This document shows, in pieces, positions 38,498 through 52,495 of a stretch of DNA of 64,000 nucleotides (the first letter of the stretch is position 1; the number at the start of each line of letters is the position of its first letter). The position numbers were made by a program, and so were the translations under genes. The stretch covers positions 186,001 to 250,000 of the forward strand of contig NW_027480534.1 in the NCBI RefSeq assembly GCF_051401765.1, written 5' to 3'. Below the pieces are notes generated by a model. The model saw only the letters and a program-made list of their open reading frames with translations. It did no database searches and had not been told where the DNA came from. The DNA is from Calliopsis andreniformis. Lineage: Eukaryota > Arthropoda > Insecta > Hymenoptera > Andrenidae.

Positions 38498-41400
38498 GAA
38501 TTCAGGATACTCTATTGGGTATTGAGAAGTGATGATTCTTGGTTGAGTATTGAGTATTGATGATTGAGTACTGAGGATTGAGGATTGAGGACGAGGACTG
38601 ACGGTTGAGGATTGAGGATTGAGGATTCAGGACTGAGGATTGAGGATTGAGGATTGAGGATTTAGGATTGAGGATTGAGGATTGAAGATTGAGGATTGAA
38701 TATTGTGGATTGTGGATTGAGGATTGAGGATTGAGGATTGAGGATTGAGGATGAGGGCTGAGGGTTGAGGATTGACCTTTGAGTATTGAATCCTGAGAAT
38801 TCAGGATATTCTACTGAGTATTGAGAATTGAGAATTGATGGTTAAGTATTGAGTATAGAGGATTGAGGATTGAGGACTGAGTATTGAAGATTGAGGATTG
38901 ATGATTGAGTATTGAGGATTGAGAATTGAGGATTGAGGATTGAGCATTGAGGATTGAGGATTGAAGATTGAGTATTGAAACCTGCGAATTCAGGATATTC
39001 TATTGAGTATTGAGAATTGAGGATTGATGGTTGAGTATTGAGGATTGAGAATTGAGGATTGAGGATTGAGTATTGAAGATAGATTAATGATGATTGAGGA
39101 TTGAGGATTGAGGATTGAGGATTGAGGATTGAGGATTGAAGATTGAGTATAGAGGATTGAAGATTGAGGATTGGGGATTGAGTATTGAGGATTGAGGATT
39201 GAGGATTGAAGATTGAGGATTGAGTATTGGGGATTGAAGAATGAGTGTCGAGGATTGAGGATTGAGGATTGAGGATTGAGGATTGAGTTTTCAGGATTGA
39301 AGATTGACGATTGAAGATTGAGGATTGAGGATTGAGAATTGAGGACTGAGGATTGAAGATTGAGTATTGATGATTGAAGATTGAAGATTGAGTATTGAGG
39401 GTTGAAGATTGAGGATTGCGGATGAGGGCTGAGGCTTGAGGGTTGTGGACTGAGGACGAGGACTGAGGGTTGAGTATTGATGTTTCAGGTCTGAGGATTG
39501 AGTACTGAGTATTGAAGATTGCGGATTGTGGATTGAGGATTGAGGATTGAGGATGAGGGCTGAGGGTTGAGGATGGATGTTTGAGGACTGAGGACTGAGG
39601 GTTGAGGATTGAGAATTGAGGATTGAGGATTGAGGATTGAGGACTTAGGATTGAGGAATGAGGATTGAAGATTGAGGATTGAATATTGAGGATTGAGGAT
39701 TGAGGATTGAGGATTGAGGATTGAGGATGAGGGCTGAGGGTTGAGGATTGACCTTTGAGTATTGAATCCTGAGAATTCAGGATATTCTAGTGAGTATTGA
39801 GAATTGAGAATTGATAGTTAAGTATTGAGTATTGAGGATTGAGGATTGAGGACTGAGTATTGAAGATTGAGGATTGATGATTGAGTATTGAGGATTGAGG
39901 ATTGAGGATTGAGGATTGAGGATTGAGGATTGAAGATTGAGTATTCCGGATTGAAGATTGAGGATTGAGGATTGAGGATTGAGGATTAAGGATTGAGGAT
40001 TGAAGATTGAGGATTGGGGACTGAGGATTGAAGATTGAGCATTGAGGATTGAGGATTGAGGATTGAGGATTGAGGATTGAATATTAAGTATTGAGGATTG
40101 AAGATTGATAATTGAGGATTGAGGATTGAACATTGAGGACTGAGTGTTGAGGATTGAGTGACGAGAATTGATGTTTGTGGATAGAGGTTTCAAGATTGCA
40201 GATTGAGTATTGAGCATTGAAATCTGTGAATTGAGGATATTCAATTGAGGATTGAGGAATGACAACTGATTGTTGAGGACTGAGGGCTGAAGATTGATGA
40301 TTCAGGATTGAGGATTCAGAATTGAGGTTTGAGGACTGAGGATTGAGGATTGAGGATTGAAGATTGAGGATTGAGGGTTGAGGATGGAGGCTTGACGATT
40401 GAGGATGAGGGCTGAGGGTTGAGGATTGACCTTTGAGTATTGATTCCTGAGAATTCAGGATATTCTATTGAGTATTGAGAATTGAGAATTGATGGTTAAG
40501 TATTGAGTATTGAGGATTGAGGATTGAGGACTGAGCATTGAAGATTGAGGATTGATGACTGACGATTGAGGATTGAGGACTGAGGATTGAGGATTGAGAA
40601 TTGTGGATTGAGGATTGAGGATGGAAGATTGAGGATTGGGTATTGGGGATTGAAGAATGAGGGTCGAGGATTGAGGATTGAGGATTGAGGATTGAAGATT
40701 GAGTATTCAGGATTGAAGGTTGACCATTGAGGATTGAGGATTGAGGATTGAGAATTGAGGATTGATGATTGAAGATTGAGTATTGAGGATTGAAGATTGA
40801 AGATTGAGTATTGAGGATCGAAGATTGAGGATTGAGGATGAGGGCTGAGGGTTGAGACTTGAGGCTTGAGTATTGAATCCTGCGAATTCAGGATGTTCTA
40901 TTGAGTATTGAGAATTGAGGATTGATGGTTGAGTATTGAGGATAGAGGATTGAGGATTGAGGATTGAGTATTGAAGATTGAGGATTGCTGATTGAGAATT
41001 GAGGACTGAGGATTGAGTATCGAGAATTGAGGATTGAAGATTGAGTATTAAGGATTGAAGATTGAGTATTGAGGATTGCAGATTGAGGATTGAGGATTGA
41101 GGATTGAAGATTGAAGATTGAGTATTGAGTATTGAAGATTGAGGATTGAGGATTGAGGATCGAGGATGGAGGATGAGGGGTGAGGGTTGAGGGTTGAGGT
41201 TTGAGTATTGAAAACTGCGAATTCAGGATATTCTATTGAGTATTGAGAATTGAGGATTGATGGTTGAGTATTGAGGATTGAGAATTGAGGATTGAGGATT
41301 GAGTATTCAAGATCGAGGAATGATGATTGAGGATTGAGGATTGAGGATTGAGGATTGAGGGTTGAGGATGGAGGATTGAAGAGAGAGGACCGAGTATTGA

Positions 41401-41624
41401 GGATTGATGGTTGAGATTTGTGTGTTGAGTATTGAGGATTGAGGATTGAGGATTAAGGATTGAGGGCTGAGGACTGAGGATTGAGGATTGACGCTTGAGG
41501 ATTGAGGGTTGAGGATGGAGGATTGAGGAGAGAGGACTGAGTGTTAAGGATTGAGTGTTGAGAATTGATGTTTGAGGATTGAGATTTGATTATTGAATAT
41601 TGTGGATTGAGTATTGAACCATGA
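38498..41624 (+). repeat. Extra block of superunit 4
   Basis: This is a copy of 22280-25378 at offsets 16218-16246. The offset rises in steps of seven, which indicates gain of single heptamers. GAATTC sites include 38498, 38797 and 38986. Confidence 0.8.
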
Positions 41625-42727
41625 GAATTCAGGATATTCTATTGGGTATTGAGAAGTGATGATTCATGGTTGAGTATTGAGTATTGATGATTGAGTACTG
41701 AGGGTTGAGGATTGAGGACGAGGACTGACGGTTGAGGATTGAGGATTGAGGATTGAGGACTGAGGATTGAGGACTGAGGATTGAGGATGGAGGATTCAAG
41801 ACGGAGGACTGAGTGTTGAGGATTGAGTGCTGAGAATTGATGTTTGAGGATTGAGATTTGATTATTGTATATTGTGGACTGAGTATTGTACCATGAGGCT
41901 TCAGGATATTCTATTGAGTATTGAGAAGTGATGATTGATGGTTGAGTATTGAGTATTGATGATTGAGTGCTGAGGGATGAGGATTGAGGACAAGGACTGA
42001 CGGTTGAGGATTGAGGATTGAGGACTGAGGATTGAGGACTGAGGATTGAGGATTGAGGATTGAAGATTGAGTATTGAGGATTGAAGATTGAGGATTGGGG
42101 ATTGAGGATTGAGGATTGAGTATTGAGGATTGAAGATTGAGGATATGGGACTGAGGATTGAAGATTCATTATTGAGGATTGAAGATTGAGAATTGAGGAT
42201 TGAGGATTGAACATTGAGGACCGAGTGTTGAGGGCTGAGTGATGAGATTTGATGTATGTGGACAGAGGTTTGAAGATTGCAGAATGAGTATTGAGTATTG
42301 AAAACTGTGAATTGAGGATATTCTATTGAGAATTGAGGATTGGCAACTGATTGTTGAGGACTGAGGGCTGAGTATTGAGGATTCAGGATTGAGGATTCGG
42401 GTTTGATGTTTGAGGACTGAGGATTGAGGGTTGAGGATTGGGGATTGAAGATTGGCGGTTGAGGATTGAGGATTGAGGACGGAGGATTCAAGACAGAGGA
42501 CTGAGTGTTGAGGATTGAGTGTTGAGGATTGATGTTTGAGGATTGAGATTTGATTATTGTATATTGTGGATTGAGTATTGAACCATGAGGCTTCAGGATA
42601 TTCTATTGGGTATTGAGAAGTGATGGTTGATGGTTGAGTATTGAGTATTGATGGTTGAGTACCGAGGGTTGAGGATTGAGGACGAGGACTGACGGTTGAG
42701 GATTGAGGATTGAGGATTGAGGATTGT
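41625..42727 (+). repeat. Mixed-anchor block, superunit 4 (3' part missing)
   Basis: It matches 25379 onward at offset 16246. Near 42727 it changes to sequence matching superunit 3 at about 29420, so roughly 2.93 kb present in superunit 3 is missing here. Downstream the offset becomes 13319. Confidence 0.78.
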
Positions 42728-45700
42728 GGACTGAGGATTGAGGATTGAGGATTGACGCTTGATGATTGAGGGTTGAGGATGGAGGATTGACGATTGAGTA
42801 TGAGGGCTGAGGGTCGAGGATTGAGGACTGAGGATTGACGATTGAGTATTGAGGATTGAGGATTGATGACTGAGGATTGAGGATTGAGGAGTGAGCATTG
42901 AAGATTGAGGATTGGGGCAGAGGATTGAAGATTGAGGGTTGAGGACTGAGGATTGAGGATTGAAGATTGAGTATTGAGTGTTGAAGATTGATGATTGTGG
43001 ATTGAGGTTTGAGGATTGAGGATGAGGACTGAGGGTTGAGGATTGAGGCTTGAGGACTGAGGACTGAGGGTTGAGGATTGAGAATTGAGGATTGAGGATT
43101 GAGGACTGAGGATTTAGGATTGAGGATTGAGGATTAAAGATTGAGGATTGAATATTGAGGATTGTGGATTGAGGATTGAGGATTGAGGATTGAGGATGAG
43201 GGCTGAGGGTTGAGGATTGACCTTTGAGTATTGAATCCTGAGAATTCAGGATATTCTACTGAGTATTGTGAATTGAGAATTGATGGTTAAGTATTGAGTA
43301 TTGAGGATTGAGGATTAAGGACTGAGTATTGAAGGTTGAGGATTGATAATTGAGTATTGAGGATTGAGGATTGAGGATTGAGGATTGAGGATTGAGGATT
43401 GAAGATTGAAAATTGAGTATTGAGGATCGAAGATTGAGGATTGAGGATGAGGGCTGAGGGTTGAGACTTGAGGTTTGAGTATTGAATCCAGCGAATTCAG
43501 GATATTCTATTGAGTATTGAGAATTGAGGATTGATGGTTGAGTATTGAGGATTGAGAATTGGGGATTGAGGATTGAGTATTGAAGATTGAGGATTGATGA
43601 TTGACAAATGACGGTTGAGGATTGAAGATTGAGGATTGAGTATTGAAGATTGAGGATTGATGATTGAGGATTCAGGATTGAGGATTGAGAATTGAGGATT
43701 GAGGATTGAAGATTGAGTATTGAGGATTGAAGAATGAGGATTGAGGATTGAGGATTGAGGATTGAGGATTGAGGATTGTAGATTGAGGATTTGGGACTGA
43801 GGATTGAAGATTGAGGATTGAGGATTGAGGATTGAGGATTGAGGATTGAGGATTGAAGATTCAGTATTGAGGATTGAAGATTGAGAATTGAGGATTGAGG
43901 ATTGAACACTGAGTACTGAGTGTTGAGGGTTGACTGATGAGAATTGATGTTTGTGGATAGAGATCTGAAGATTGCAGATTGAGTATTGAGTATTGAAGAC
44001 TGTGAATTCATGATATTCTATTGAGGATTGAGGATTGACAACTGATTGCTGAGGACTCAGGGCTGAAGGTTGAGAATTCTGGATTGAGCATTCAGGATTG
44101 AGGTTTGAGGACTGAGGATTGAGGACAGAGGATTGAGGATTGAGGAATGAGGATTGAAGATTGAGGATTGTGTATTGAGGATTGAACATTGTGGATTGAG
44201 GATTGAGGATTGAGGACTGAGGATTGAGGATTGAAGATTGAATATTGATGATTGAAGATTGAGGATTGAGGATTGAGGGTTGTGGATTGAGGACGAGGAC
44301 TGAGTGTTGAGTATTGACGTTTGAGGTCTGAGGATTGAGGATTGGCAATTGAGAATTGAGGACTGAGGATTGAGGATTGAAGATTGAGGATTGGGTATTG
44401 AGGATTGAAGAATGAGGATTGAGGATTGTGGGTTGAGGATTGAGGATTGGAGATTGAGTATTGAGGATTGAAGATTGAGGATTGAGGATTGGGGATTGAA
44501 GATTGAGGACTGAGTGTTGAGGATTGAGTGATGAGAATTGATGTTTGTGGATCGAGATTTGAAGATCGTAGAATGGGGATTGAGCATTGAAAAATGTGAA
44601 TTGAGGATATTCTATTGAGGATTGAGGATTGACCGTTGATTGTTGAGGACTGAGGTCTGAAGTTTGAGGATTCAGGATTGAGGATTCGGGGTTGAGGTTT
44701 GAGGACTGAGGATTGAGGGTTGAATATTGAGGATTGATGATTGACGCTTGAGGATTTTGGATTTAGGATGGAGGATTGAGGAGAGAGGACTGAGTGTTGT
44801 GGATTGAGTGTTGACAATTGATGTTTGAGGATTGAGGTTTGATTATTGAAATTGTGGATTGAGTATTGAACCATGCGAAATCAGGATATTCTATCGAGTA
44901 TTGAGAATTGGGGATTGATGGTTGAGAATTGAGGATTGATGGTTGGGGGTTGTGTGTTGATTATTGAGGACTGAGTATTGGTGATTGAAGATTGAGGGCT
45001 GAGTATTGATGTTTGAGGTCTGAGGATTGAGGACTGAGGATTGAGAATTGAGGATTGAGGATTGAGGATTGAGTATTGAAGATTGAGTATCCATGACTGA
45101 GGATTGAGGATAGAGGATTGAGGATAGAGGATTGAGAATTGAAGACTGAGTATTGAGGATTGAAGGTTGAGGATTGAGGATTGAAGATTGAGGATGCAGG
45201 ATGAGGGCTGAGGGTTGAGGATTGAGGTTTGAGTATTGAATCCTGAGCATTCAGGATATTCTATTGAGTATAGAGAATTGAGGATTGAGGATTGAGAAAT
45301 GAGAATTGAGAATTGAGGATGAGGACTGAGGGTTGAGGATTGAGGATTGAGGATTGAGGATTGAGGATTGAGGATTGAAGATTGAGTATTGAGGATTGTA
45401 GATTGAGGATTGAGGATTGAGGATTGTGGATTGAGGATAGAGGATTGAAGATTGAGTATTTGGGACTGAGGATTGAAGATTGAGGATTGAGGATTGAAGA
45501 TTCAGGATTGAGGATTGAGGATTGAGGATTGAGGATGAGGGCTGAGGGCTGAGGATTGAGGTTTGAGGACTGAGGACTGAAGGTTGAGGATTGAGAATTG
45601 AGGATTGAGGATTCAAGAAACAGTATTGAGAATTGAAGAGTGAGAATTGAGGATTGAGGATTGAACATTGAGGACTGAGTGTTGAGGGTTGAGTGATGAG

Positions 45701-45744
45701 AATTGATGTTTGTGGATAGAGGTTTGAAGATTGCAGATTGAGTA
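42727..45744 (+). repeat. 3224 bp tandem duplication, first copy
   Basis: Markers here recur at offset 3217-3224 in the next copy: GACGCTTGATG at 42754 and 45971, and GAAATCAGG anchors at 44877 and 48101. Near 45690-45745 the sequence switches within a TGTGAATTGAG-type anchor from distal-block sequence to the second-extra-region type, which marks the exchange point. Confidence 0.78.
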
Positions 45745-48700
45745 TTGAGCATTGAAATCTGTGAATTGAGGGTATTCAATTGAGGATTGAGGATTGACAA
45801 CTGATTGTTGAGGACTGAGGGCTGAAGATGGATGATTCAGGATTGAGGATTCAGAATTGAGGTTTGAGGACTGAGGATTGAGGATTGAGTATTGAAGGTT
45901 GAGCATTTGGGACTGAGGATTGAAGATTCAGGATTGAGGATTGAGGGTTGAGGATTGAGGATTGAGTATTGACGCTTGATGATTGAGGGTTGAGGATGGA
46001 GGATTGACGATTGAGTATGAGGGCTGAGGGTCGAGGATTGAGGACTGAGGATTGACGATTGAGTATTGAGGATTGAGGATTGATGACTGAGGATTGAGGA
46101 TTGAGGAGTGAGCATTGAAGATTGAGGATTGGGGCAGAGGATTGAAGATTGAGGGTTGAGGACTGAGGATTGAGGATTGAAGATTGAGTATTGAGTGTTG
46201 AAGATTGATGATTGTGGATTGAGGTTTGAGGATTGAGGATGAGGACTGAGGGTTGAGGATTGAGGCTTGAGGACTGAGGACTGAGGGTTGAGGATTGAGA
46301 ATTGAGGATTGAGGATTGAGGATTGAGGATTTAGGATTGAGGATTGAGGATTAAAGATTGAGGATTGAATATTGAGGATTGTGGATTGAGGATTGAGGAT
46401 TGAGGATTGAGGATGAGGGCTGAGGGTTGAGGATTGACCTTTGAGTATTGAATCCTGAGAATTCAGGATATTCTACTGAGTATTGTGAATTGAGAATTGA
46501 TGGTTAAGTATTGAGTATTGAGGATTGAGGATTAAGGACTGAGTATTGAAGGTTGATGATTGATAATTGAGTATTGAGGATTGAGGATTGAGGATTGAGG
46601 ATTGAGGATTGAGGATTGAAGATTGAAAATTGAGTATTGAGGATCGAAGATTGAGGATTGAGGATGAGGGCTGAGGGTTGAGACTTGAGGTTTGAGTATT
46701 GAATCCAGCGAATTCAGGATATTCTATTGAGTATTGAGAATTGAGGATTGATGGTTGAGTATTGAGGATTGAGAATTGGGGATTGAGGATTGAGTATTGA
46801 AGATTGAGGATTGATGATTGACAAATGACGGTTGAGGATTGAAGATTGAGGATTGAGTATTGAAGATTGAGGATTGATGATTGAGGATTCAGGATTGAGG
46901 ATTGAGAATTGAGGATTGAGGATTGAAGATTGAGTATTGAGGATTGAAGAATGAGGATTGAGGATTGAGGATTGAGGATTGAGGATTGAGGATTGTAGAT
47001 TGAGGATTTGGGACTGAGGATTGAAGATTGAGGATTGAGGATTGAGGATTGAGGATTGAGGATTGAGGATTGAGGATTGAAGATTCAGTATTGAGGATTG
47101 AAGATTGAGAATTGAGGATTGAGGATTGAACACTGAGTACTGAGTGTTGAGGGTTGACTGATGAGAATTGATGTTTGTGGATAGAGATCTGAAGATTGCA
47201 GATTGAGTATTGAGTATTGAAGACTGTGAATTCATGATATTCTATTGAGGATTGAGGATTGACAACTGATTGCTGAGGACTCAGGGCTGAAGGTTGAGAA
47301 TTCTGGATTGAGCATTCAGGATTGAGGTTTGAGGACTGAGGATTGAGGACAGAGGATTGAGGATTGAGGAATGAGGATTGAAGATTGAGGATTGTGTATT
47401 GAGGATTGAACATTGTGGATTGAGGATTGAGGATTGAGGACTGAGGATTGAGGATTGAAGATTGAATATTGATGATTGAAGATTGAGGATTGAGGATTGA
47501 GGGTTGTGGATTGAGGACGTGGACTGAGTGTTGAGTATTGACGTTTGAGGTCTGAGGATTGAGGATTGGCAATTGAGAATTGAGGACTGAGGATTGAGGA
47601 TTGAAGATTGAGGATTGGGTATTGAGGATTGAAGAATGAGGATTGAGGATTGTGGGTTGAGGGTTGAGGATTGGAGATTGAGTATTGAGGATTGAAGATT
47701 GAGGATTGAGGATTGGGGATTGAAGATTGAGGACTGAGTGTTGAGGATTGAGTGATGAGAATTGATGTTTGTGGATCGAGATTTGAAGATCGTAGAATGG
47801 GGATTAAGCATTGAAAACTGTGAATTGAGGATATTCTATTGAGGATTGAGGATTGACCGTTGATTGTTGAGGACTGAGGTCTGAAGTTTGAGGATTCAGG
47901 ATTGAGGATTCGGGGTTGAGGTTTGAGGACTGAGGATTGAGGGTTGAGTATTGAGGATTGATGATTGACGCTTGAGGATTTTGGATTTAGGATGGAGGAT
48001 TGAGGAGAGAGGACTGAGTGTTGTGGATTGAGTGTTGACAATTGATGTTTGAGGATTGAGGTTTGATTATTGAAATTGTGGATTGAGTATTGAACCATGC
48101 GAAATCAGGATATTCTATCGAGTATTGAGAATTGGGGATTGATGGTTGAGAATTGAGGATTGATGGTTGAGGGTTCTGTGTTGATTATTGAGGACTGAGT
48201 ATTGGTGATTGAAGATTGAGGGCTGAGTATTGATGTTTGAGGTCTGAGGATTGAGGACTGAGGATTGAGAATTGAGGATTGAGGATTGAGGATTGAGTAT
48301 TGAAGATTGAGTATCCATGACTGAGGATTGAGGATAGAGGATTGAGGATAGAGGATTGAGAATTGAAGACTGAGTATTGAGGATTGAAGGTTGAGGATTG
48401 AGGATTGAAGATTGAGGATGCAGGATGAGGGCTGAGGGTTGAGGATTGAGGTTTGAGTATTGAATCCTGAGCATTCAGGATATTCTATTGAGTATAGAGA
48501 ATTGAGGATAGAGGATTGAGAAATGAGAATTGAGAATTGAGGATGAGGACTGAGGGTTGAGGATTGAGGATTGAGGATTGAGGATTGAGGATTGAGGATT
48601 GAAGATTGAGTATTGAGGATTGTAGATTGAGGATTGAGGATTGAGGATTGTGGATTGAGGATAGAGGATTGAAGATTGAGTATTTGGGACTGAGGATTGA

Positions 48701-49024
48701 AGATTGAGGATTGAGGATTGAAGATTCAGGATTGAGGATTGAGGATTGAGGATTGAGGATGAGGGCTGAGGGCTGAGGATTGAGGTTTGAGGACTGAGGA
48801 CTGAAGGTTGAGGATTGAGAATTGAGGATTGAGGATTCAAGAAACAGTATTGAGAATTGAAGATTGAGAATTGAGGATTGAGGATTGAACATTGAGGACT
48901 GAGTGTTGAGGGTTGAGTGATGAGAATTGATGTTTGTGGATAGAGGTTTGAAGATTGCAGATTGAGTATTGAGTATTGAATACTGTGAATTGAGAATATT
49001 GTATTGAGGATTGAGTATTGACAA
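45745..49024 (+). repeat. 3224 bp tandem duplication, second copy
   Basis: This repeats the previous 3.2 kb and then runs on into the normal distal block and the next superunit start (GAATTC 49763). The offset change from 3217 to 3224 inside the copy is a one-heptamer difference. Confidence 0.78.
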
Positions 49025-50687
49025 CTGATTGTTGAGGACTGAGGGCTGAAGATTGAGGATTCGGGATTGAGGATTCAGAATTGAGGTTTGGGGACTGAGG
49101 ATTGAGGATTGAAGATTGAGTATTGAGGATTGAAGATTGAGGATTGAGGATTGAGGATTGAGGATTGAGGATGAGGGCTGTGGTTTGAGGATTGAGGTTT
49201 GAGGACTGAGGACAGGGGATTGAGGATTGAGAATTGGGGATTGAGGATTGATGATTGAAGATTGAGGATTGGGTATTGAGGATTGAAGAACGAGGATTGA
49301 GGATTGAGGATTGAAGATTGAGTATTGAGGATTGAAGGTTGAGGATTGAGGATTGAGGATTGAGGATTGAGGATTGAAGATTGAGGATAGGGGACTGAGT
49401 GTTGAGGGTTGAGTGATGAGAATTGATGTTTGTGGATAGAGATTTGAAGATTGCAGATTGAGTATTGAGTATTGAAAACTGTGAATTGATGATATTCTAT
49501 TGAGGATTGAGGATTGACAACTGATTGTTGAGGACTGAGGGCTGAAGATTGAGGATTCAGGATTGAGGATTCGGGATTGAGGTTTGAGTACTGAGGATTG
49601 AGGATTGAGGATTGAGGATTGAGGATTGACGCTTGAGGATTGAGGGTTGAGGATGGAGGATTGAGGAGAGAGGACTGAGTGTTAAGGATTGAGTGTTGAG
49701 AGTTGATGTTTGAGGATTGAGATTTGATTATTGAATATTGTGGATTGAGTATTGAACCATGAGAATTCAGGATATTCTATTGGGTATTGAGAAGTGATGA
49801 TTCATGGTTGAGTATTGAGTATTGATGATTGAGTACTGATGGTTGAGGATTGAGGACGAGGACTGACGGTTGAGGATTGAGGTTTGAGGATTGAGGATTG
49901 AGGATTGAGGACTGAGGATTGAGGATGGAGGATTCAAGACAGAGGACTGAGTGTTGAGGATTGAGTGTTGAGAATTGATGTTTGAGGATTGAGATTTGAT
50001 TATTGTATATTGTGGATTGAGTATTGAACCATGAGGCTTCAGGATATTCTATTGAGTATTGAGAAGTGATGATTGATGGTTGAGTATTGAGTATTGATGA
50101 TTGAGTACTGAGGGTTGAGGATTGAGGACAAGGACTGTCGGTTGAGGGTTGAGGACTGAGGATTGAGGATTGAGGATTGAGGACTGAGGATTGAGGATTG
50201 AGGATTGAAGATTGAGTATTTAGGATTGAAGATTGAGGATTGGGGATTGAGGATTGAGGATTGAGTATTGAGGATTGAAGATTGAGGATATGGGACTGAG
50301 GATTGAAGATGCAGTATTGAGGATTGAAGATTGAGAATTGAGGATTGAGGATTGAACATTGAGGACTGAGTGTTGAGGGCTGAGTGACGAGAATTGATGT
50401 TTGTGGATAGAGATTTGAAGATTGCAGAATGAGTATTGAGTATTGAAAACTGTGAATTGAGGATATTCTATTGAGAATTGAGGATTGGCAACTGATTGTT
50501 GAGGACTGAGGGCTGAGGATTGAGGGTTGAGGATTGAGGATTGAGGATTGACGGTTAAGGATTGAGGATTGAGAATGGAAGATTCAAGACAGAGGACTGG
50601 GTGTTGAGGATTGAGTGTTGAGAATTGATGTTTGAGGATTGGGATTTGATTATTGTATATTGTGGATTGAGTATTGAACCATGAGGC

Positions 50688-52495
50688 TTCAGGATATTCT
50701 ATTGAGTATTGAGAAGTGATGATTGATGGTTGAGTATTGAGTATTGATGATTGAGTACTGAGGGTTGAGGATTGCGGACGAGAACTGACGGTTGAGGATT
50801 GACGATTGAGAATTGAGGATTGAGGATTGAGGACTGAGGATTGATGACTGAGGATTGAGAATTGAGGATTGAGGATTGAGGATTGAGGATTGAAGATTGA
50901 GGATTGGGGCTGAGGATTGAAGATTGAGGATTGAGGACTGAGGATTGAGGATTGAAGTTTGAGTATTGAGGATTGAAGATTGAGGATTGAGGATTGAGGA
51001 TTGAGGATTGATGATGAGGGCTGAGGATTGAGGATTGAGGATTGAGGATTGAGGATTGAAGATTGAGTATTGATGATTGCAGATTGAGGATTGAGGATTG
51101 AGGGTTGAGGACTGAGGACGAGTACTGACGGTTGAGGACTGAGGTTTGAGGATTGAGGGTTGAGGATTGAGGACTGTGGGTAGAGGATTGTGGATTGAGG
51201 ATTGAGCATTGAGGACTGAGGATTGAGGATTGAGGATTGAGGACTGAGGATTGACGATTGAGTATTGAGGATTGAGGATTGATGACTGAGGATTGAGGAT
51301 TGAGGATTGAGCATTGAAGATTGAGGATTGGGTACAGAGGATTGAAGATTGAGGGTTGAGGACTGAGGAAGGAGGATTGAAGATTGAGTATTGAGTATTG
51401 AAGATTGAGGATTGTGGATTGAGGATTGAGGATTGAGGATGAGGGCTGAGGGTTGAGGATTGAGGTTTGAGGACTGAGGACTGAGGGTTGAGGATTGAGA
51501 ATTGAGGATTGAGGATTGAGGATTGAGGATTGAGGATTGAAGATTGAGTATTGAGCATGGAAGATTGAGGATTGAGGATTGAGGATTGACGCTTGAGTAT
51601 TGAGGGTTGAGGATGGAGGATTGACGAGAGAGGACTGAGTATTGAGGATTGATGGCTGAGGGTTGTGTGTTGAATATTGAGGATTGAGGATTGAGGATTG
51701 TGGATTGAGGATTGAGGATTGAAGATTGAGTATTGATGATTGAAGATTGAGGATTGAGGATTGAGGTTTGAGGATTGAGGACGAGGACTGACGGTTGAGG
51801 ATTGAGGTTTGAGGATTGAGGATTGAGGATTGAGGACTGAGACTTGAGGATTGAGGATTGAGCATTGAGGATTGAAGATTGAGGACTGGGGATTGAGGAT
51901 TGAAGGTTGAGGATTAAGGATTGAGGATTGGGGTTTGAGGATCCAGGATTGGAGATTGATTATTGAGGATTCATGATTGAGGATTGAGGATTGAGGATTG
52001 AGAATTGAGAATTGAGGATGAGGACTGAGGGCTGAAGATTGAAGTTTGAGGCACGAGGATTGAGGATTGAGGATTGAGGACTATGGATTGACGATTGAGC
52101 ATTGAGGATTGAGGATTGATGACTGGGGATTGAGGATTGAGGATTGAGCATTGAAGATTGAGGATTGGGGACAGAGGATTGAAGATAGAGGATTGAGGAC
52201 TGAGGATTGAGGATTGAAGATTGAGTATTGAGTATTGAAGATTGAGGATTGTGGATTGAGGATTGAGGATTGAGGATGAGGACTGAGGGTTGAGTATTGA
52301 GGTTTGAGGACTGAGGACTGAGGGTTGAGGATTGAGAATTGAGGATTGAGGATTGAGGATTGAGGATTTAGGATATAGGATTGAGGATTGAAGATTGAGG
52401 ATTGAATATTGAGGATTGTGGATTGAGGATTGATGATTGAGGATTGAGGATGAGGGCTGAGGGTTGAGGACTGACCTTTGAGTATTGAATCCTGA
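50688..52495 (+). repeat. Anchor-free block, copy 5
   Basis: Length is 1808 bp, one heptamer shorter than copies 2 and 6; the missing unit is near 51005. It carries GAGAACTGACGG near 50780 (GAGGACTGACGG in copies 1-4), shared with copy 6. A private change at about 51369 (GGAAGGA for GGATTGA) is absent from copy 6. Confidence 0.83.

Larger units (their letters stand above)
33246..50359 (+). repeat. Superunit 4 (17114 bp), expanded form with internal duplications
   Basis: This is the longest superunit in the window. It shares the extra block of superunit 3 (38498-41624 against 22280-25378). It carries a 307 bp local duplication at 34071-34684, has a segment between its anchor-free block and cassette cluster different from superunits 1-3, lacks about 2.93 kb relative to superunit 3 at about 42727, and contains a 3224 bp tandem duplication at about 42.7-49.0 kb. 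GAATTC sites include 35703, 36458, 36898, 37254, 37700, 38498, 38797, 38986 and 41625. Confidence 0.82.
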
